Shown here: positions 1-11,851 of the stretch, piece after piece
Layout: every line of letters begins with the position of its first letter
Numbering within the stretch: position 1 is the first letter of the stretch
DNA from: Cinnamomum chago
Lineage: Eukaryota; Streptophyta; Magnoliopsida; Laurales; Lauraceae
Length of the DNA stretch: 64,000 nt
Direction: 5' to 3'
Assembly: GCA_038049695.1 (NCBI GenBank)
Contig: CP142452.1
Location: 67,151,501 to 67,215,500 of the forward strand
Position numbers and translations under genes: made by a program
Notes under the pieces: generated by a model
What the model was told of the DNA's origin: nothing
Seen by the model: the letters and a program-made list of their open reading frames with translations, nothing else
Database searches by the model: none

Positions 1-1018
1 TTTTTAAGATTCTATTTGAAAGATTCCCTTGAACTTTGTGAAAAGTATAAAAAAAAAACTCAAATTTTAATATTCATTCTTGATCCCATCTCAAATGATG
101 ATAGATGCTAGTATTAAGCGTGCGTGCCCCCAAATATTTTTTGCATAAAAGCATCATCTTTCTTATCTATTTTATTTGATAAATATTTTTTGCTAAGTAA
201 CCTTTTTTTTTTATATTTGCAATGTGATGTGAACAGGAAATAGATGCATGGATAGCAAATTCCCTCCATCTTTTTTCAAGAACAAAGTAAAAAAGCAACA
301 TCTTTTCTCTACTAAAAGACAAAAAAACTCCACTTTTCTATACAAAAATAAAAAAGAGTTCATACCAAATAATTAAAAATAAAATATCATCATAACCCTA
401 TTATGTTTTATTCTCTTTTGATTTGATGCTTCATTGCACTTTATTTTACATGTAAAATGACCAAACGAGCCCTAGGATCTGTTTGGGAACTTTCCATGTA
501 GATTGAAGTGAAGTAAAGCCTCAACTAGTGAATTAAGAAAGTATAAGTGGGTTATATGATGATTCCGTGCACCTATCCTTGATGCCTAACACTAATTTCC
601 CACGGTGCCTAAGTACTTGTCCCAATTTTTTTAATTAGAGTGATATAAATCATTGAATTGGTCAAATAAATAGAAAAGTGTGAAACTAAATAAAGTTAGA
701 GTCCGGATCTAGTGAGGTTTTATCCCATGGTGACGTGGTGGACCGTGGTTGATCCACCACAGTCGCCGTGTGTAAAACCCCTCAAAGGTTCTCGATTCAT
801 AAAGTTAAAGCACTCTTTTGTTTTACATTAATCATAATAATTGTGTATTAACTCTAATAGAATAAAAGTTGGAGACTAGGTCTTCACGAGAAGGTCTACC
901 ATATGAATGGCATGGATCAAATAAAGATGAACCTCACCATATTTGACTTGACATGCATGGAAGAGATTAATGTGATCGTGAGATCATTCTTCCTAACCAA
1001 GGATATGTGTATTTTTAC
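1..1018. other. Left-edge noncoding region, presumed intron 1 side of a TPS gene
   Basis: AT-rich sequence. If the TPS first exon at 1019-1162 belongs to a real gene, this is its first intron and exon 2 should follow on the minus strand. I find no exon-2-like coding (no [11 protein letters not shown]-type block) in these 1 kb, although TPS intron 1 is usually short. At about 465-490 two transposon-end-like words sit back to back (CCAAACGAGCCC and GGATCTGTTTGGG), too weak to call an element. Confidence 0.5.
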
Positions 1019-1162
1019 CTTGTGATCTTCACTGTAAGAAATGAAGAAATCTCCCCAAACAGAAGGATGAAATGGTGATGGATGGTCCGCACCATTTTTG
1101 TTTCTATTCAGAGGTGGGGGATGGACAATAGAAGAAAGAGGAGAGGAACTCAGGGAAGCCAT
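1019..1162 (-). CDS. Terpene synthase exon 1 (partial gene)
   Basis: The minus-strand frame starts with ATG at 1162-1160 and encodes 48 residues ending FHPSVWGDFFISYSEDHK. It then meets a clean donor (CACAAG|GTAAAAAT) at 1019/1018. FHPSxWGDxF is the conserved end of exon 1 in type-a sesquiterpene synthases, cytosolic enzymes that cyclise farnesyl diphosphate. There is no plastid transit peptide, as expected for that subfamily. The arginine pair of the RRx8W motif is replaced by Asp-His, which is tolerated in some type-a enzymes. A TATA box lies about 80 nt upstream. No exon 2 is visible before the window edge, so this is either the start of a gene running off the left side or an orphan exon. 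Confidence 0.8.
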
Positions 1163-1225
1163 ACTCCTTGAAAGTCTTGTGTAAGAAAAATCTGTTTTGC
1201 AGTGTGTAGGAATCTAGGCACTGCA

Positions 1226-3645
1226 TTACTCCATTAATGGCTATTTATAAACACAGATGGAGATGCATATTTTTCAAAGCTTATCAAATCAAAATTTTGA
1301 TTTGACTTTTCAAATACATTTTTTCTCCCTTTCACATATCTCAGGACAGAGTACTGGTACCGACCATGTGATAGATGACATGGCCACAGTAACTTTCACA
1401 TATCACAGGACATAGTACTGGCACCGACCAGGTGATACTTGACATGGGCCCAATGACTTTCACAAATTACAATACAGAGTACCGGCCCACTAAAAAATGA
1501 GATGTTTAAAAAATCCTTCCGATTTAATACACGATTCATGAAATGGATGTGCCACAACCAATGACACTGTCACGTAAAATGATTAATTCGGTGATTAGAC
1601 AATATAAAAGATGGGTCAATCAAATTATATCAACCATTTAATTAGATCTAAATAATGAAAACAAAAGTTGACAAAAAATGTGGTAGTATAGAATGGTAAA
1701 AGTGGACAAAAGTATAATATGGTATGAAAAATGAAGTGGACAGTAAAAGTGGACAAAAATGGACAATAAATGTATATATATCGGGGAGTGCTACACAACT
1801 CCCAAACAATTCTTTTAAGAGCAAATACCTTTCCTAATTGGGCTCATTGGATGCATGATAATCATGCAAGGCCATTGAACAGAAAAATTCATATGCAGCC
1901 TATCTATATGCAAGATCTTGAATTAATAAGATCATCCTATCCTTTAGATCTATGACTCTAAAATTTAATGGTTTAAAGGCATAATTTTATTGTAATTTCA
2001 ATCCTAAGGTGGGCCCCATGACTCAACAAAGAGGTGCAAAAAAAGGAGTGCTTTTAAAGTGGCGCTTTTTTTTCTAAAATTCCTGATGTAAGGGCCCCCA
2101 CCATATCTCTTATAATAAGGTGAGATCTTCTCCCATATATATATATATGGAAAATATTCAAGTGCATCCATCCCCCACAATCCCTCACCTAAAATTCAGA
2201 TGGTCCTTCCAGTTCAAAGCTTTAAATGACGAGAATGGCAGATGAGAAGATTATTAATTAATGATTGATGGCATGGACGTACGCACACCCAATGACAGTC
2301 ACATAAAATTAAATTAATGAGTACATCTAAACACATATGTATTTTTTCTTAATGGAGATGCACATTTTTCAAAGCTTGTCAAATCAAAATTTTGTTTTGA
2401 CTTTTCAAATACATTTTTTCTCCCTTTCCGTACGGATCATTATGGGAGATTTGACTTTCACTTGCACACACTCCAAAACTTTTGATTTGATAAGTATTAA
2501 ATGACGAGAAAAAATGGTTTAAGTTATGGGAGATCTGTGTTTAGATGTACTCATTAATTTAATGTGACTGTCATTAGGTGTGCGTACTTCCATGCCATCA
2601 ATCGTTAATTAATAATCTTCTCATCTTCTATTCTCGTCATTTAAAGCTTTGAACTGGAAGGACCATCTGAATTTTAGGTGAGGAATAGTGGGGGGTGGAT
2701 GCACTTGAACATTTCCTATATATATGTGGGAGAAGATCTCACCTTATTATGAGAGATATGGTGGGGGCCCTTACATCAGGAATTTTAGAAAAAAAACGCC
2801 ACTTTAAAAGCACTCCTTTTTTTTGCACCTCTTTGTTGAGTCATGGGGCTAGCCTTAGGATTGAAATTATAATAAAATTATGCCTTTATACCATTAAATT
2901 TTAGAGTTATAGATCTAAAGGATAGGATGATTTTATTAATTCAAGATCTTGCATATAGATAGGCTGCATATGAATTCTTCTATTCAATGGACTTGCATGA
3001 TTATCATGCATCCAATAAGCCCAATTAGGAAAGGCATTTGCTCTTAAAAGAATTGTTTGGGAGTTGTGTAGCACTCCCCGATATATATACATTTATTGTC
3101 CATTTTTGTCCACTTTTATTGTCCACGATCATTTTTCATACTATATTATACTTTTGTCCACTTTTACCATATTTCTATACTACCACATTTTTTGTCAACT
3201 TTTGTTTTCATTATTTAGATCTAATTAAATGGTTGATATAATTTGATTGACCCATCTTTTATATTGTCTGATCACCGAATTAATCATTTTACGTGACAGT
3301 GTCATTGGTTGTGGCATATCCATTTCATGAATCGTGTATTAAATCAGAAGGAGTTTTTAAACATCTCATTTTTTAGTGGGCCGGTACTCTATACTGTAAT
3401 TTGTGAAAGTCATTGGGCCATGTCAAGTATCACCTGGTCGGTGCCAGTACTCTGTCCTGTGATATGTGAAAGTTACTGTGGCCATGTCATGTATCACATG
3501 GTCGGTACCAGTACTCTGTCCTGTGATATGTGAAAGGGAGAAAAAATGTATTTGAAAAGTTAAATCAAAATTTTGATTCGACAAGCTTTGAAAAATGTGC
3601 ATCTCCAGTAAAAATACATCTGTGTTTAGATGTACTCCATACTTT
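1226..3645. mobile_element. 2.4-kb fold-back (long inverted repeat) transposable element
   Basis: The left arm (about 1226-2340) reads as the reverse complement of the right arm (about 2525-3645) over roughly 1.1 kb with few mismatches; the loop is about 190 nt. Examples are the GGTACCGACCATGTGAT block at 1355 against its complement near 3500, and the CAAAATTTTGATTTGAC block near 1290 against 3570. A third copy of the end sequence (TGGAGATGCACATTTTTC) lies inside at about 2354. No open frame encodes a transposase, so it is non-autonomous. I see no convincing target duplication. Arm-related sequence recurs at 22.49-22.98 kb. Superfamily unassigned; a Mutator-like fold-back is possible. Confidence 0.85.
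1241..1249 (-). promoter_or_regulatory. TATA box of the TPS exon 1 gene
   Basis: TATAAATAG on the minus strand, about 80 nt upstream of the exon 1 ATG, a normal spacing for a plant core promoter with a 45-50 nt leader. It sits at the edge of the fold-back element, whose outermost repeat reaches about 1226-1259, so the element's end may form part of this promoter. Confidence 0.55.
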
Positions 3646-3689
3646 ATATGGAGTGGTGCTATCGGTACAATTTAAACAAAAGGTGGCTG

Positions 3690-4395
3690 GTAGATTCTTC
3701 TTGTCATACAACTTGTGAGCTTTCGATAGTTATATCATTAATAAGTTAATTTTTTAAAAACATGTGATTAGCATGCTTCATGCTTCAATCGAAATATTTG
3801 TGATTTAAGCTTTTAAAAATTTTAAACTTACTTTCATTGAGCATCATTTTTAACTTGATGAAAGTTTTCATGCATACAAATTATTCATTCATCTTTAGAT
3901 TCATATAGTGTGTGTTGAGTTAGATTCTTACTTTTATATTCGCCTAATTAAGAGTTAATGTAATTGAGCTTAATTTTTATCTCTTCAAGTGTTTTGTAGA
4001 CACATCTTAGAGATAACCATTCTTAGGGTCATAGTTAGTGCTTAGCCTTAGAAAATCATAAGTGTAAAGATTATGGGTCAACCATGAAACCCAAGAGGTT
4101 ATTGCTTAGCATTGGAAGGCATACTGTAACTTGAAAGTCATTTTGTAAAGGTTATTGCTTAGTCTATTGAAAAGTATAAATAGTGGAATGCCGTTGGGTG
4201 TAGGAGCATAAGCCAGGAGTGGACGTGGGCATTAAGGCCAAACCACTATAAATAGTTATGTTACGGTGAATGTTTTTTGGTGATTGTTTTTGTTAGCTTC
4301 CACACTTTAGTTTGATCCATAATTGGTCACTAAATGAAGCTCACCCTATTCCAATCACATCAACCCCCCCAGGGGTTCGGATCCCAGACTTTCAA
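3690..4395 (+). repeat. Truncated LTR fragment (3' part), related to the LTR at 55.7 kb
   Basis: Closely parallels 57345-58045: the ACAACTTGTG start, the AGAGATAACC and AGGTTATTGCTTAGC blocks, the ACTATAAATAG stretch and the final CCCCAGGGGTTCGGATCCC all occur in the same order. No primer-binding site follows at 4396, so only the LTR's 3' portion remains. Most likely a relic of the same Copia-type family. Confidence 0.7.
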
Positions 4396-6157
4396 TTTAA
4401 AGAGAAGGTTTGTAGTTGATTTGAACCATCCACTGAATTGTTCCAGTTGCATATCATCAATCAATGGTCACAGTGGTTCCATTCTCAAATTATCAGAACC
4501 ATAATTTGACTCATTTTCTATGATCGACTGTTTATTGAAGGAGTCTAATATTTTGGGTTAAAATCTTGTATTCTGGCTTATTCGGTCTTCTAAGTTAGCC
4601 AGAATCCAAGTTTAGGATTCAGTGGTCTTTTGATCTTTATATCAGATTTCATAGGATTTTTGATATTTACATGTATATGTGACATAACTTTATTAGTTTT
4701 TTACCGCCTCTAATATTGTATCTGATAAGGAACCACAAGTTGATTAAGTTAATGAGGGAGGAAGTTTGGCAAGCTGCCCAACACACATCGGCACACAAAG
4801 CACAACCTGATTCACCAAGCAAAATCAGATTCACCAAGCTGGACACGCTAAGAAAAATCAGAATAGAGACTGTACGAGAGCTGGCCTGGGCTAGTGTTGA
4901 TATGATTTTTGTTTACGCTTTCTTAAGAAATATCATTGAAAGACTTTCACAATACTGTATGTAAATCTGATTATTCACTATTTAATGAATGACAGGGGTG
5001 AGGGTTAAAGAATGGATGGTTTTGGAAACACTAGCAAAATAAATAGGACCACATCATAAAACATTTGAATTTCCATCCATAAATCTGAATTGGTAAAACA
5101 CATGTAGGGACATTTTCTAGCAATAATTCAATTTTTAAATATATATATATATATATAAGTGCGAATACCTGACTCATATTATTAATGAATACAAACCAGT
5201 TTATATGATCCAAACCATTGATTTCATTTTATGGAACATAAGAAGAATAATTTCAAGTAATGGCCAATTTAGGTCATAAAAGGAATATCGGATCCTAATT
5301 CATTCAAAACATATAAATCATTAAGGAAAATATATAAGATCATTAGAGTTAACCAAGAAAAATCACAACCATTTTGAAACAAAGCATGGTTTGGCTAATA
5401 TGTAAAACCAATTCAAATCAAATTACAATGAATACAAAGAATGATTAATTGAATTTGACCACTTACCTGATGTGGCACAAAGCATTCAAAAAGAGTGATG
5501 GTAATAGATGATGAAGACGACGATGGTGCTCCACAACTGAGCCAATGTCGACCCTCCACTAGACCCCTGTTCATCACCTATCAGCTTTTGGATGGGTCAG
5601 ATCAGATCTAAAATGGTCCAACTGGAAGTATAAACATGCATCAAATAGCTTGGGTCTTAGACCGTCAGGTGATGGATTGGGCATGATTCAGGTCAGTTAT
5701 GTATTTTAGCGGATGGAAACTCTTCCACATATACATGCTAATGTTTACACTGAAGGATTTTTTGCATTTATTATTATTATTATTAGATACTATAAGGACA
5801 GTGATATATGGGCCGGGCGGGCCGCGGATCATAGGAGAGTGGGTCGACTAACCCAACCTAGCCAGCAACCAAGGAGCAACGTGCCCAGCTAAAAACAAGA
5901 CTTAATTAAAGTGGATCAAATCAAAACATAGGAGTAGTGGTCATCGCCATGATCCGAACAGTGTGATGACAATTAAAAATTTATGTTATTCCATCAGCAT
6001 GCAATCAATAGGAGAAATCATGGGACCAAGGATCTTGACCAATCGATCACAACATGCATGCCTAACCATGTGGGCTTGGGTTCATAATGGGTTCAGGTTC
6101 TGTTTTTTTTTTCTAACCCAGTCTAGTACACACGTGGGCGGGCCGCCCAGACAATTG
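4396..6157. other. Intergenic region without recognisable genes
   Basis: Short frames only, none with family resemblance. Contains a short (TA)n tract at about 5141-5157 and an ATT triplet run near 5770. Confidence 0.5.
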
Positions 6158-6803
6158 CTAGAGAGAGATGACATGAGGGAGACCCCTTTTATGGAAAGAG
6201 AGAGAGAGTCTAAAAGGAGATAAAGATGAGAGAGAGAGAGATGACATGACGGAGACCCCTTGTATGGAAAAAGAGAGAGAGTCTAAAAGGAGATAAAGAT
6301 GAGAGAGAGAGATGACATGAGGGAGACACCTTTTATGGAAAATGAGAAAGTCTAAAAGGAGATAAAGATGAGAGAGAGATGACATGACGGAGACCCCTTT
6401 TATGGAAAAAGAGAGAGAGTCTAAAAGGAGATAAAGATGAGAGAGAGAGAGAGATAACATGACGGAGACTCCTTTTATGGAAAAAGAGAGAAAGTCTAAA
6501 AGGAGATAAAGATGAGAGAGAGAGATGACATGACGGAGACCCCTTTTATGGAAAGAGAGAGAGAGAGAGAGAGAGTCTAAAAGGAGATAAAGATGAGAGA
6601 AAGAGATGACATGAGGGAGACACCTTTTATGGAAAAAGAGAGAGTCTAAAAGGAGATAAAGATGAGAGAGAGAGAGATGACATGACGGAGACCCCTTTTA
6701 TGGAAAAAGAGAGAGAGTCTTAAAGGAGATAAAGATGAGAGATGACATGAGGGAGACCCCTTTTATGGAAAAAGTGGGAGAGTCTAAAAGGAGATAAAGA
6801 TGA
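6158..6803. repeat. Purine-rich minisatellite, nine units of about 66-80 bp
   Basis: The unit is GAGATGACATGACGGAGACC, then CTTTTATGG, a variable GA run, and TCTAAAAGGAGATAAAGATG. The last block occurs at about 6209, 6281, 6352, 6420, 6494, 6577, 6646, 6718 (one change) and 6784. Length variation comes mainly from the internal (GA)n runs. The plus strand is almost pure purine between the CCCC(T)TTT blocks. Minus-strand frames through it are repeat translations, not genes. Confidence 0.95.
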
Positions 6804-6904
6804 TAGCTGTCTTCTTTCCTTTCGAATGGCTCCCATAAGGATTGTCCCAAGAGAGGGATTAAGATGGAAAAATATTCAAAAGAATAAAGGTGCTCACTTA
6901 TCTA

Positions 6905-8147
6905 TCAATTATATCGATCAATTATGTAGTGCAAACACCATACTAGCGATAATGTGTGCAATAAGCTAAACAGTCTTACCGAGCTATTAATTAGTCAAGG
7001 AACCATTAGAAAGGTCCATCTTACAATGCGGGTTGCCTTCGATACCCCAAGACCACATCATTTGTGGCGATGTGCATCTAAGATATCTATGTCCGAGAGA
7101 ATTAGCTACTTGGTGCTCTTAAGGTATTTGATCGTGAAGACCTTGGATTCGCACCCTATATATTGGATATGATTTCCTTTGTATATCTAGAAAACTCTCG
7201 GGAATGATGGTTAGTTCTTACCTCATCCCCGTAGTCCAATTTTGATGTATTTCAGAAATTCGGGTTCCAAGTAAACTAACCATGCCTAAGCCAAACCCAA
7301 GGAACATTGAATTTTTAATCACACCAAATGATCAATTTGTGGGGCACCCAATGGCCCAAATCCAAGCCTCACAAGTCCCCAAAATAATACCCAAAAAGTG
7401 GGCGAAGATGGGCTTGTGGGTCGTTCTTCTCCTTCTTGTTTAATTTTTTCTTTTGTTTCTGTCGGTCTTCTGCTTCGGTGGGTTTGGGCCAAGATGGGCG
7501 TGCGGATCCCTGGAATAATTGGGATTTTGTTGATATCAACTAAGCAAGGGCAACAGGGAAAACAAAAATTGGATTTTGGGAGGGAGGTCGTTGGTTGATA
7601 TTATTAAAATCAAGGGTCTACAGTTGTGGTTACTCTATTCAAGGGAATATTTTTTGGAAAATGTCCCTAAATAAAATTAGATTTCCCACTTTTTGTTTCT
7701 TTTTTCCAGGAGACCGTACTTCAAACAAGCAGAGTTAGAGCTTGTGACAATATTTATTCTTACTCTTATGCATTGTACACTTCCTATGACCGGTGGAAAT
7801 GCACAACACAATTTATTTAATTTCTTCTTTTCACTTTTAGGCCCTATTATAATTTTCTAGAGTTCAAAAGAATTTATGTATGAATAATTTATAAATCCTC
7901 CTCTTAGGTGGAGGATCTACAAATGCCAAGAATGTTGGAATTATGAGAATCACAAAGGACAGCTTATCAAATGGCAAAGATTTGGGATTTTAACAAAGAA
8001 ACATGGTATTTACAAGTACCAGGGGGACAAGCCTTCACATATAGTATGTAAATTTTTTAATATCTCAAATTTCATAAAAATTCTAATAAAAAAAAGTGCC
8101 CTTAATAGCTAAAGCAGGTCCGTTCCGTTCCTTTCTATTTTCGTTAC
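6905..8147. repeat. Duplicated segment, copy 1 (also at 40.5-42.1 kb)
   Basis: About 1.2 kb matching 40920-42135 almost throughout: the GAGCTATNAATTA block, CTTGGATTCGCACC, AATGATCAATTT, GGCACCCAATGGCCC, and the final AAGCAGGTCCGTTCC. The match stops at GTTACA (8143-8148), just before the Harbinger-type end at 8151. No coding capacity recognised. Confidence 0.85.
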
Positions 8148-8511
8148 ATTAGGGCCCGTTTGGATACATGTAGAATATAATATTTTTAGATTTAAATAGT
8201 AGCAGAATCAAATGATGTAGAATATAATAGTGCAATATTATAATATTGCAGCATTTTCGCTGTTTGGCATTTTTTCAAAAAATGCACCAGATTTTAAATT
8301 GAGTTGTTTGGCAGTTGCTGAAGATTATTATATATGCTAAAGCAAAGACATCACAGATTTTAGAGTCAAACAAATAATCTTATGTAAATTTATAGTTAGC
8401 TGTCAAAGTTCATAACAAAAGAAATCAAGACGATAACTACAATCCATGATAAGCTTTTTATTGATGCTCATGCCGATCTCTTAGCCTTCTAGTGCGAATG
8501 CTGTATTCATC

Positions 8512-9826
8512 TCACATAGCATTTGCAATTGCTTCCCGCATTCTATTGCCCTCCCGACGTTGCCCATCCATGCTATAATCATCATCTGGTTCATTGATAT
8601 CCTCCTGTTTAGAAGATTGATTCTCATATTGAAGGTCATACTCTTCAAATATCCAATCTTCATCGTTAGAGTGGATGTGAATGAAGTTGTGTAAGGTGCA
8701 GCATGCAATTATTACATCTGTAACCATGTCAAATGAATGAGAGGAAGTGTTCTTCAATATCGGAAAGCGATTTTTTATTACACCAAAAACACGCTCAATT
8801 GCATTCCGTAAGGAAGAATGGCGAAGGTTGAATAGTTCTTTGGCATCTTGTGGTCCTATACTTCCACGAGCAAACTCTCTCAAATGATATCGCACTCCTC
8901 GGTATGGGGCAATGTAATTAGGAGTGTTTCCATATCCCGCATCAACTAGATAATATTTACCTGATAAAATACAAGTAAGATTTTGATTAATAAACAAATG
9001 GGATTATTTGTTCGAAGCAAAATAAAATTACATACCTCGTGGTACTTTAAAGCCATCTTTCTCTGCGACCCTTAAAAAAATAGCGTTTGATGCTGAACCC
9101 TCCCATCCTGCTTGAATATGAATGAACTTCAAATCAAAAGTACAAGGGGCCATAACATTTTGTGATAATAATCCGTGTCAATTTCAATACGGTGCTTGCT
9201 TATGGGACTCAACGAACACAGGAATATGTGTGCCATCAATTGCTCCGATACAATCATATATTACGTAAAATGAATCATTAAACTAATCATAAGCACATCG
9301 TCTAAATTAAAAGGATATTATTTACCTTGGAAAAAAGGTTAAAACGAGTATCATTTGCAATTTCTATTTGAACATCGATTGATGGATCACATATGTATTG
9401 TGTTGAAAGAGAAAGTATAGCTTGAAGAACTCCATTGAAATGACGACTGATTGTTTCACCTGAATGTTGAAAACATTTTTGAACTTGACGATTGACAGCA
9501 TTATAACCGATCGTGAATAGGAACATTATGAGTTGTTCTTCGAGAGTTATATCTCGTGTATCACATAAAAGATTTTTTCTACGAATAACATTGCACAACT
9601 TCGTAAATATGAGCCTTTCCATACGACAAACTTGTCGAAAACGCTCCAAATAACCAATTAATAATTCATTACATAAGCAGCACCAGAAAGTGCTGAATCA
9701 CAACATGACTTTTTATCAAAATAAGTGTCTACGTACCAACCATCAATAGCTACTACAGTAAGCATATTAAGTTTAAGCTGTTCCCTTCGAAAAATTGAAG
9801 CATTAATGTCATCATTAGACATTATT
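8512..9826 (-). pseudogene. PIF/Harbinger transposase (HARBI1-like DDE), broken
   Basis: The start is ATG at 9826 (MSNDDINASIFRREQ). The helical N-terminal domain (LERFRQVCRMERLIF...) runs to about 9302 after a small frame slip near 9667. The DDE core comes next: AIDGTHIPVFVESHKQ has the first Asp, FDLKFIHIQAGWEGSA the second, and RNAIERVFGVIKNRFPIL the Glu. An intron is well defined (CCACGAG|GTATGT ... TTATCAG|GTAAATA, about 8959-9030). Two stops at 9184-9186 and 9178-9180 replace the two arginines of the usual YRNR(K/H)G motif, both readable as CGA to TGA. The nuclease is therefore dead, although its catalytic residues remain. Its Myb-like partner lies upstream at 10212-10676. Confidence 0.85.
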
Positions 9827-10211
9827 TTTTTTATAATTTCTGCAATAAAATTAATATTTAATATTAATAAATGTAATCCATCATAGTAAAATCAAATAAT
9901 ATCTGCAAAAAAATAAATACAATATTAAAGACATTCTATTAAGAACCACTAAAAAATAACAAGCATTGATAAAATATTATTTGAAATCACATAATGAATT
10001 ATTATTAAAAAAAGTAATGAACAATGTTTTAAACTTCCTCAAACCCAACTTAAACGACGCAATGAAGCATTATTAAAAGAGTAACTAACAAAGTTCTTAA
10101 CATCATCAAACTCATAATAAACCATGCAAATTTTTTTATTAAAACCATTATAAAATTATAGAGATTTATGCATCTGGTCACGCTCCACGGTTTTGACGAA
10201 GCCATCACAAT

Positions 10212-10676
10212 CGCAATGGTCCTTTAAGGGTCATAAACGCGATTGCATTTTGTCGATCTCGAAGAAATTTTACTGCTTCTATGATAGTGTCTTCATCTAG
10301 TTCTTCTATTTTTTTGAAGTTCTTCTAGGCATATTTCATACAAATCTTTTGTTGATGTAGGTGGAGTTATAGCACATAAGCGATCAGATGATGTCACCAT
10401 TCTTGAGATTTCATCAGCTATTCTCTCACCAACACTTGTTCGACCACTTTTTTGACGATTTAGTGATTTTGGTACTGCAGAACAACGTTTGCTTCGATTA
10501 TCCTTTTGTGTCATTATCACTACATTCTCTGAGCTTGAACCAGACTCTTCCACTCGCTCATTAGATGATGGTTGAGATATACCTGGAGTAGCACAATTCT
10601 GAACATGAATTTGCTCTTCTACACAGGGTTGTGTATTTGGAGTCAAAAGGCAATGAAGACATCTTTTAAGTGACAC
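10212..10676 (-). pseudogene. PIF ORF2, Myb/SANT-like partner (C-terminal part)
   Basis: Open frame from 10676 to 10293 with a Ser-rich linker and a basic stretch (RSKRCSAVPKSLNRQ). Within an A7 run near 10313 the frame changes. Reading on by one base gives IEELDEDTIIEAVKFLRD and QNAIAFMTLKGPLRL down to about 10212, which looks like the C-terminus of plant Harbinger Myb-like proteins. These bind transposon ends and help import the transposase. The N-terminal Myb/SANT domain is not recognisable here, so the gene is partial as well as frameshifted. Confidence 0.5.
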
Positions 10677-11060
10677 CGGATCAATTAAAGTTCTGATTTT
10701 TAATACCTAAAGTAAAGCAATTCACATAGTAAATTAATACCTAAAGTAAAGCAATACCCAATTAAAGTTTCTTTTCACCCACTCTTGTTAAAATATTAAA
10801 TTAATTCAAATGCCATGCTGTTTTGTCAAATGTGTTGTTTTTTAATAAGTCATTTGTTAAATGGGTCCTTGGAAGAAGTCACTCTACGTAGTGTACAAGT
10901 GTTTTGTAGTAGGTTGTGTTAATTCTAAAGTCAAGGTGTACATGGGACACTTGGTTGTATTAGTCCTAGAGTCAAGGTGTACATGGGACACCTGTCCTTG
11001 GTTGTTAGATACTTAACTCTATTTAAATATCTTCTGTAAAGAAGCTTATGGAGGAAAAAC
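10677..11060. other. Noncoding, LTR-promoter-like stretch with a short tandem repeat
   Basis: Holds two copies of GTCAAGGTGTACATGGGACA (10931 and 10971), then a TATTTAAATA box at about 11020. It resembles an LTR U3/R region, but I could not fix both ends or a target duplication. Confidence 0.35.
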
Positions 11061-11286
11061 CACAACACCAAAAACAGGAAATTGGAACAGAAAAGCGTTC
11101 CCAATCCTTCCGTTCCTAATCCGTTAAAGCGTTCCAAAAACAGGAAATTGGAACGCTTTAACGGATTAGGAACGGTTGGTACCAAATTGGAACGGAAATT
11201 GGAACGCTTTAGGAACGGTTTAACGGATTGGGAACGGAAGGATTAGGAACGCTTTTCCGTTCCAATTTTCTGTTTTTGGTGTTGTG
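11061..11286. repeat. 226-bp near-perfect palindrome built of CGTTCC/GGAACG words
   Basis: The sequence from CACAACACCAAAAACAGG (11061) reads back from the other strand starting at 11286 (...GGTGTTGTG). Inside, GGAACG, ACGGATT and AATTGGAAC blocks repeat several times in both directions, so the arms can also pair internally. No coding content. Confidence 0.9.
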
Positions 11287-11639
11287 AACATTTAAATTTG
11301 ATTCTCAATTCATCAATCCACTCAATTCTTCTTTGTGTCCTCAAGAAAAACCACTACTGATTGGGGTCTAAAAGGAGTTTCATAACAGGATTATTTAGAT
11401 CTCTCCCCTTCAATATGCTTTCTATAATCGTGTAATAGTTGGTGAAGATGACTCCATCTAATTTGGCAGGGCAGTTTGGAGACACTGCTTACACTAAAAG
11501 GTATTTGTTGGGGACATTGCTTGGGAGACTCAAAGATGTTAGCAAAACACAGTCCAATCTCAATGGTCATGTCAGCTAACAGGTTGGGAGAATTGTAGAG
11601 CTTGCAGACGAGACAACTATCAGTCATGTCCTTTTCCGT

Positions 11640-11848
11640 GTTGATTTATATTTTAACTAATCAAGGATTAGTTGAGGGTTCATTAAGGATTAGTTGATGC
11701 CCAGTTACTAATTATCTCTTCTTGTATAAATAGCACAAAGAGCACTTGTATTCAATAAGATTCAAGGAATAATATCTGAAGCTTCCTATAGAGGTTTTCT
11801 CTGCAACGCCTCTACATCTCTTCTTCTTCTTCTTCTTCTTCTTCTTCT
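11640..11848 (+). promoter_or_regulatory. LTR-like promoter region abutting an RRM exon
   Basis: TGTATAAATAGC at about 11722 followed by GTATTCAATAAGATTC and a pyrimidine-rich (CTT)n run. This TATA-then-ATTCAATAAG order is typical of Copia LTRs. Ends and target duplication not resolved. Confidence 0.35.
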
Positions 11849-11851
11849 CAG

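Larger units (their letters stand above)
8151..10720 (-). mobile_element. PIF/Harbinger-type DNA transposon (degenerate)
   Basis: A Harbinger-like end (GGGCCCGTTTGGATAC) follows a TTA at 8148-8150, the 3-bp target type of this superfamily. Inside, both genes of an autonomous PIF element lie on the minus strand: a DDE transposase (8512-9826) and a Myb/SANT-like partner (10212-10676). I could not find the matching right end, so the right boundary is approximate and the element may be truncated. Confidence 0.7.

Noticed and set aside
465-490. Adjacent CCAAACGAGCCC and GGATCTGTTTGGG as two transposon ends
   Set aside because: No partner ends or target duplications could be found within the window; left as a weak hint only.
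4716-4964. 82-codon plus frame (starting LIRNHKLIKLMREEVWQ after its first codons) as a gene
   Set aside because: No similarity to a known family, no intron or promoter signals, in transposon debris.
6158-6460. 100-codon minus-strand frame (LSLSHLYLLLDSLSFS repeats) as a repetitive membrane protein
   Set aside because: It is the translation of the minisatellite; frame and repeats follow the DNA unit length and no promoter or homology supports it.
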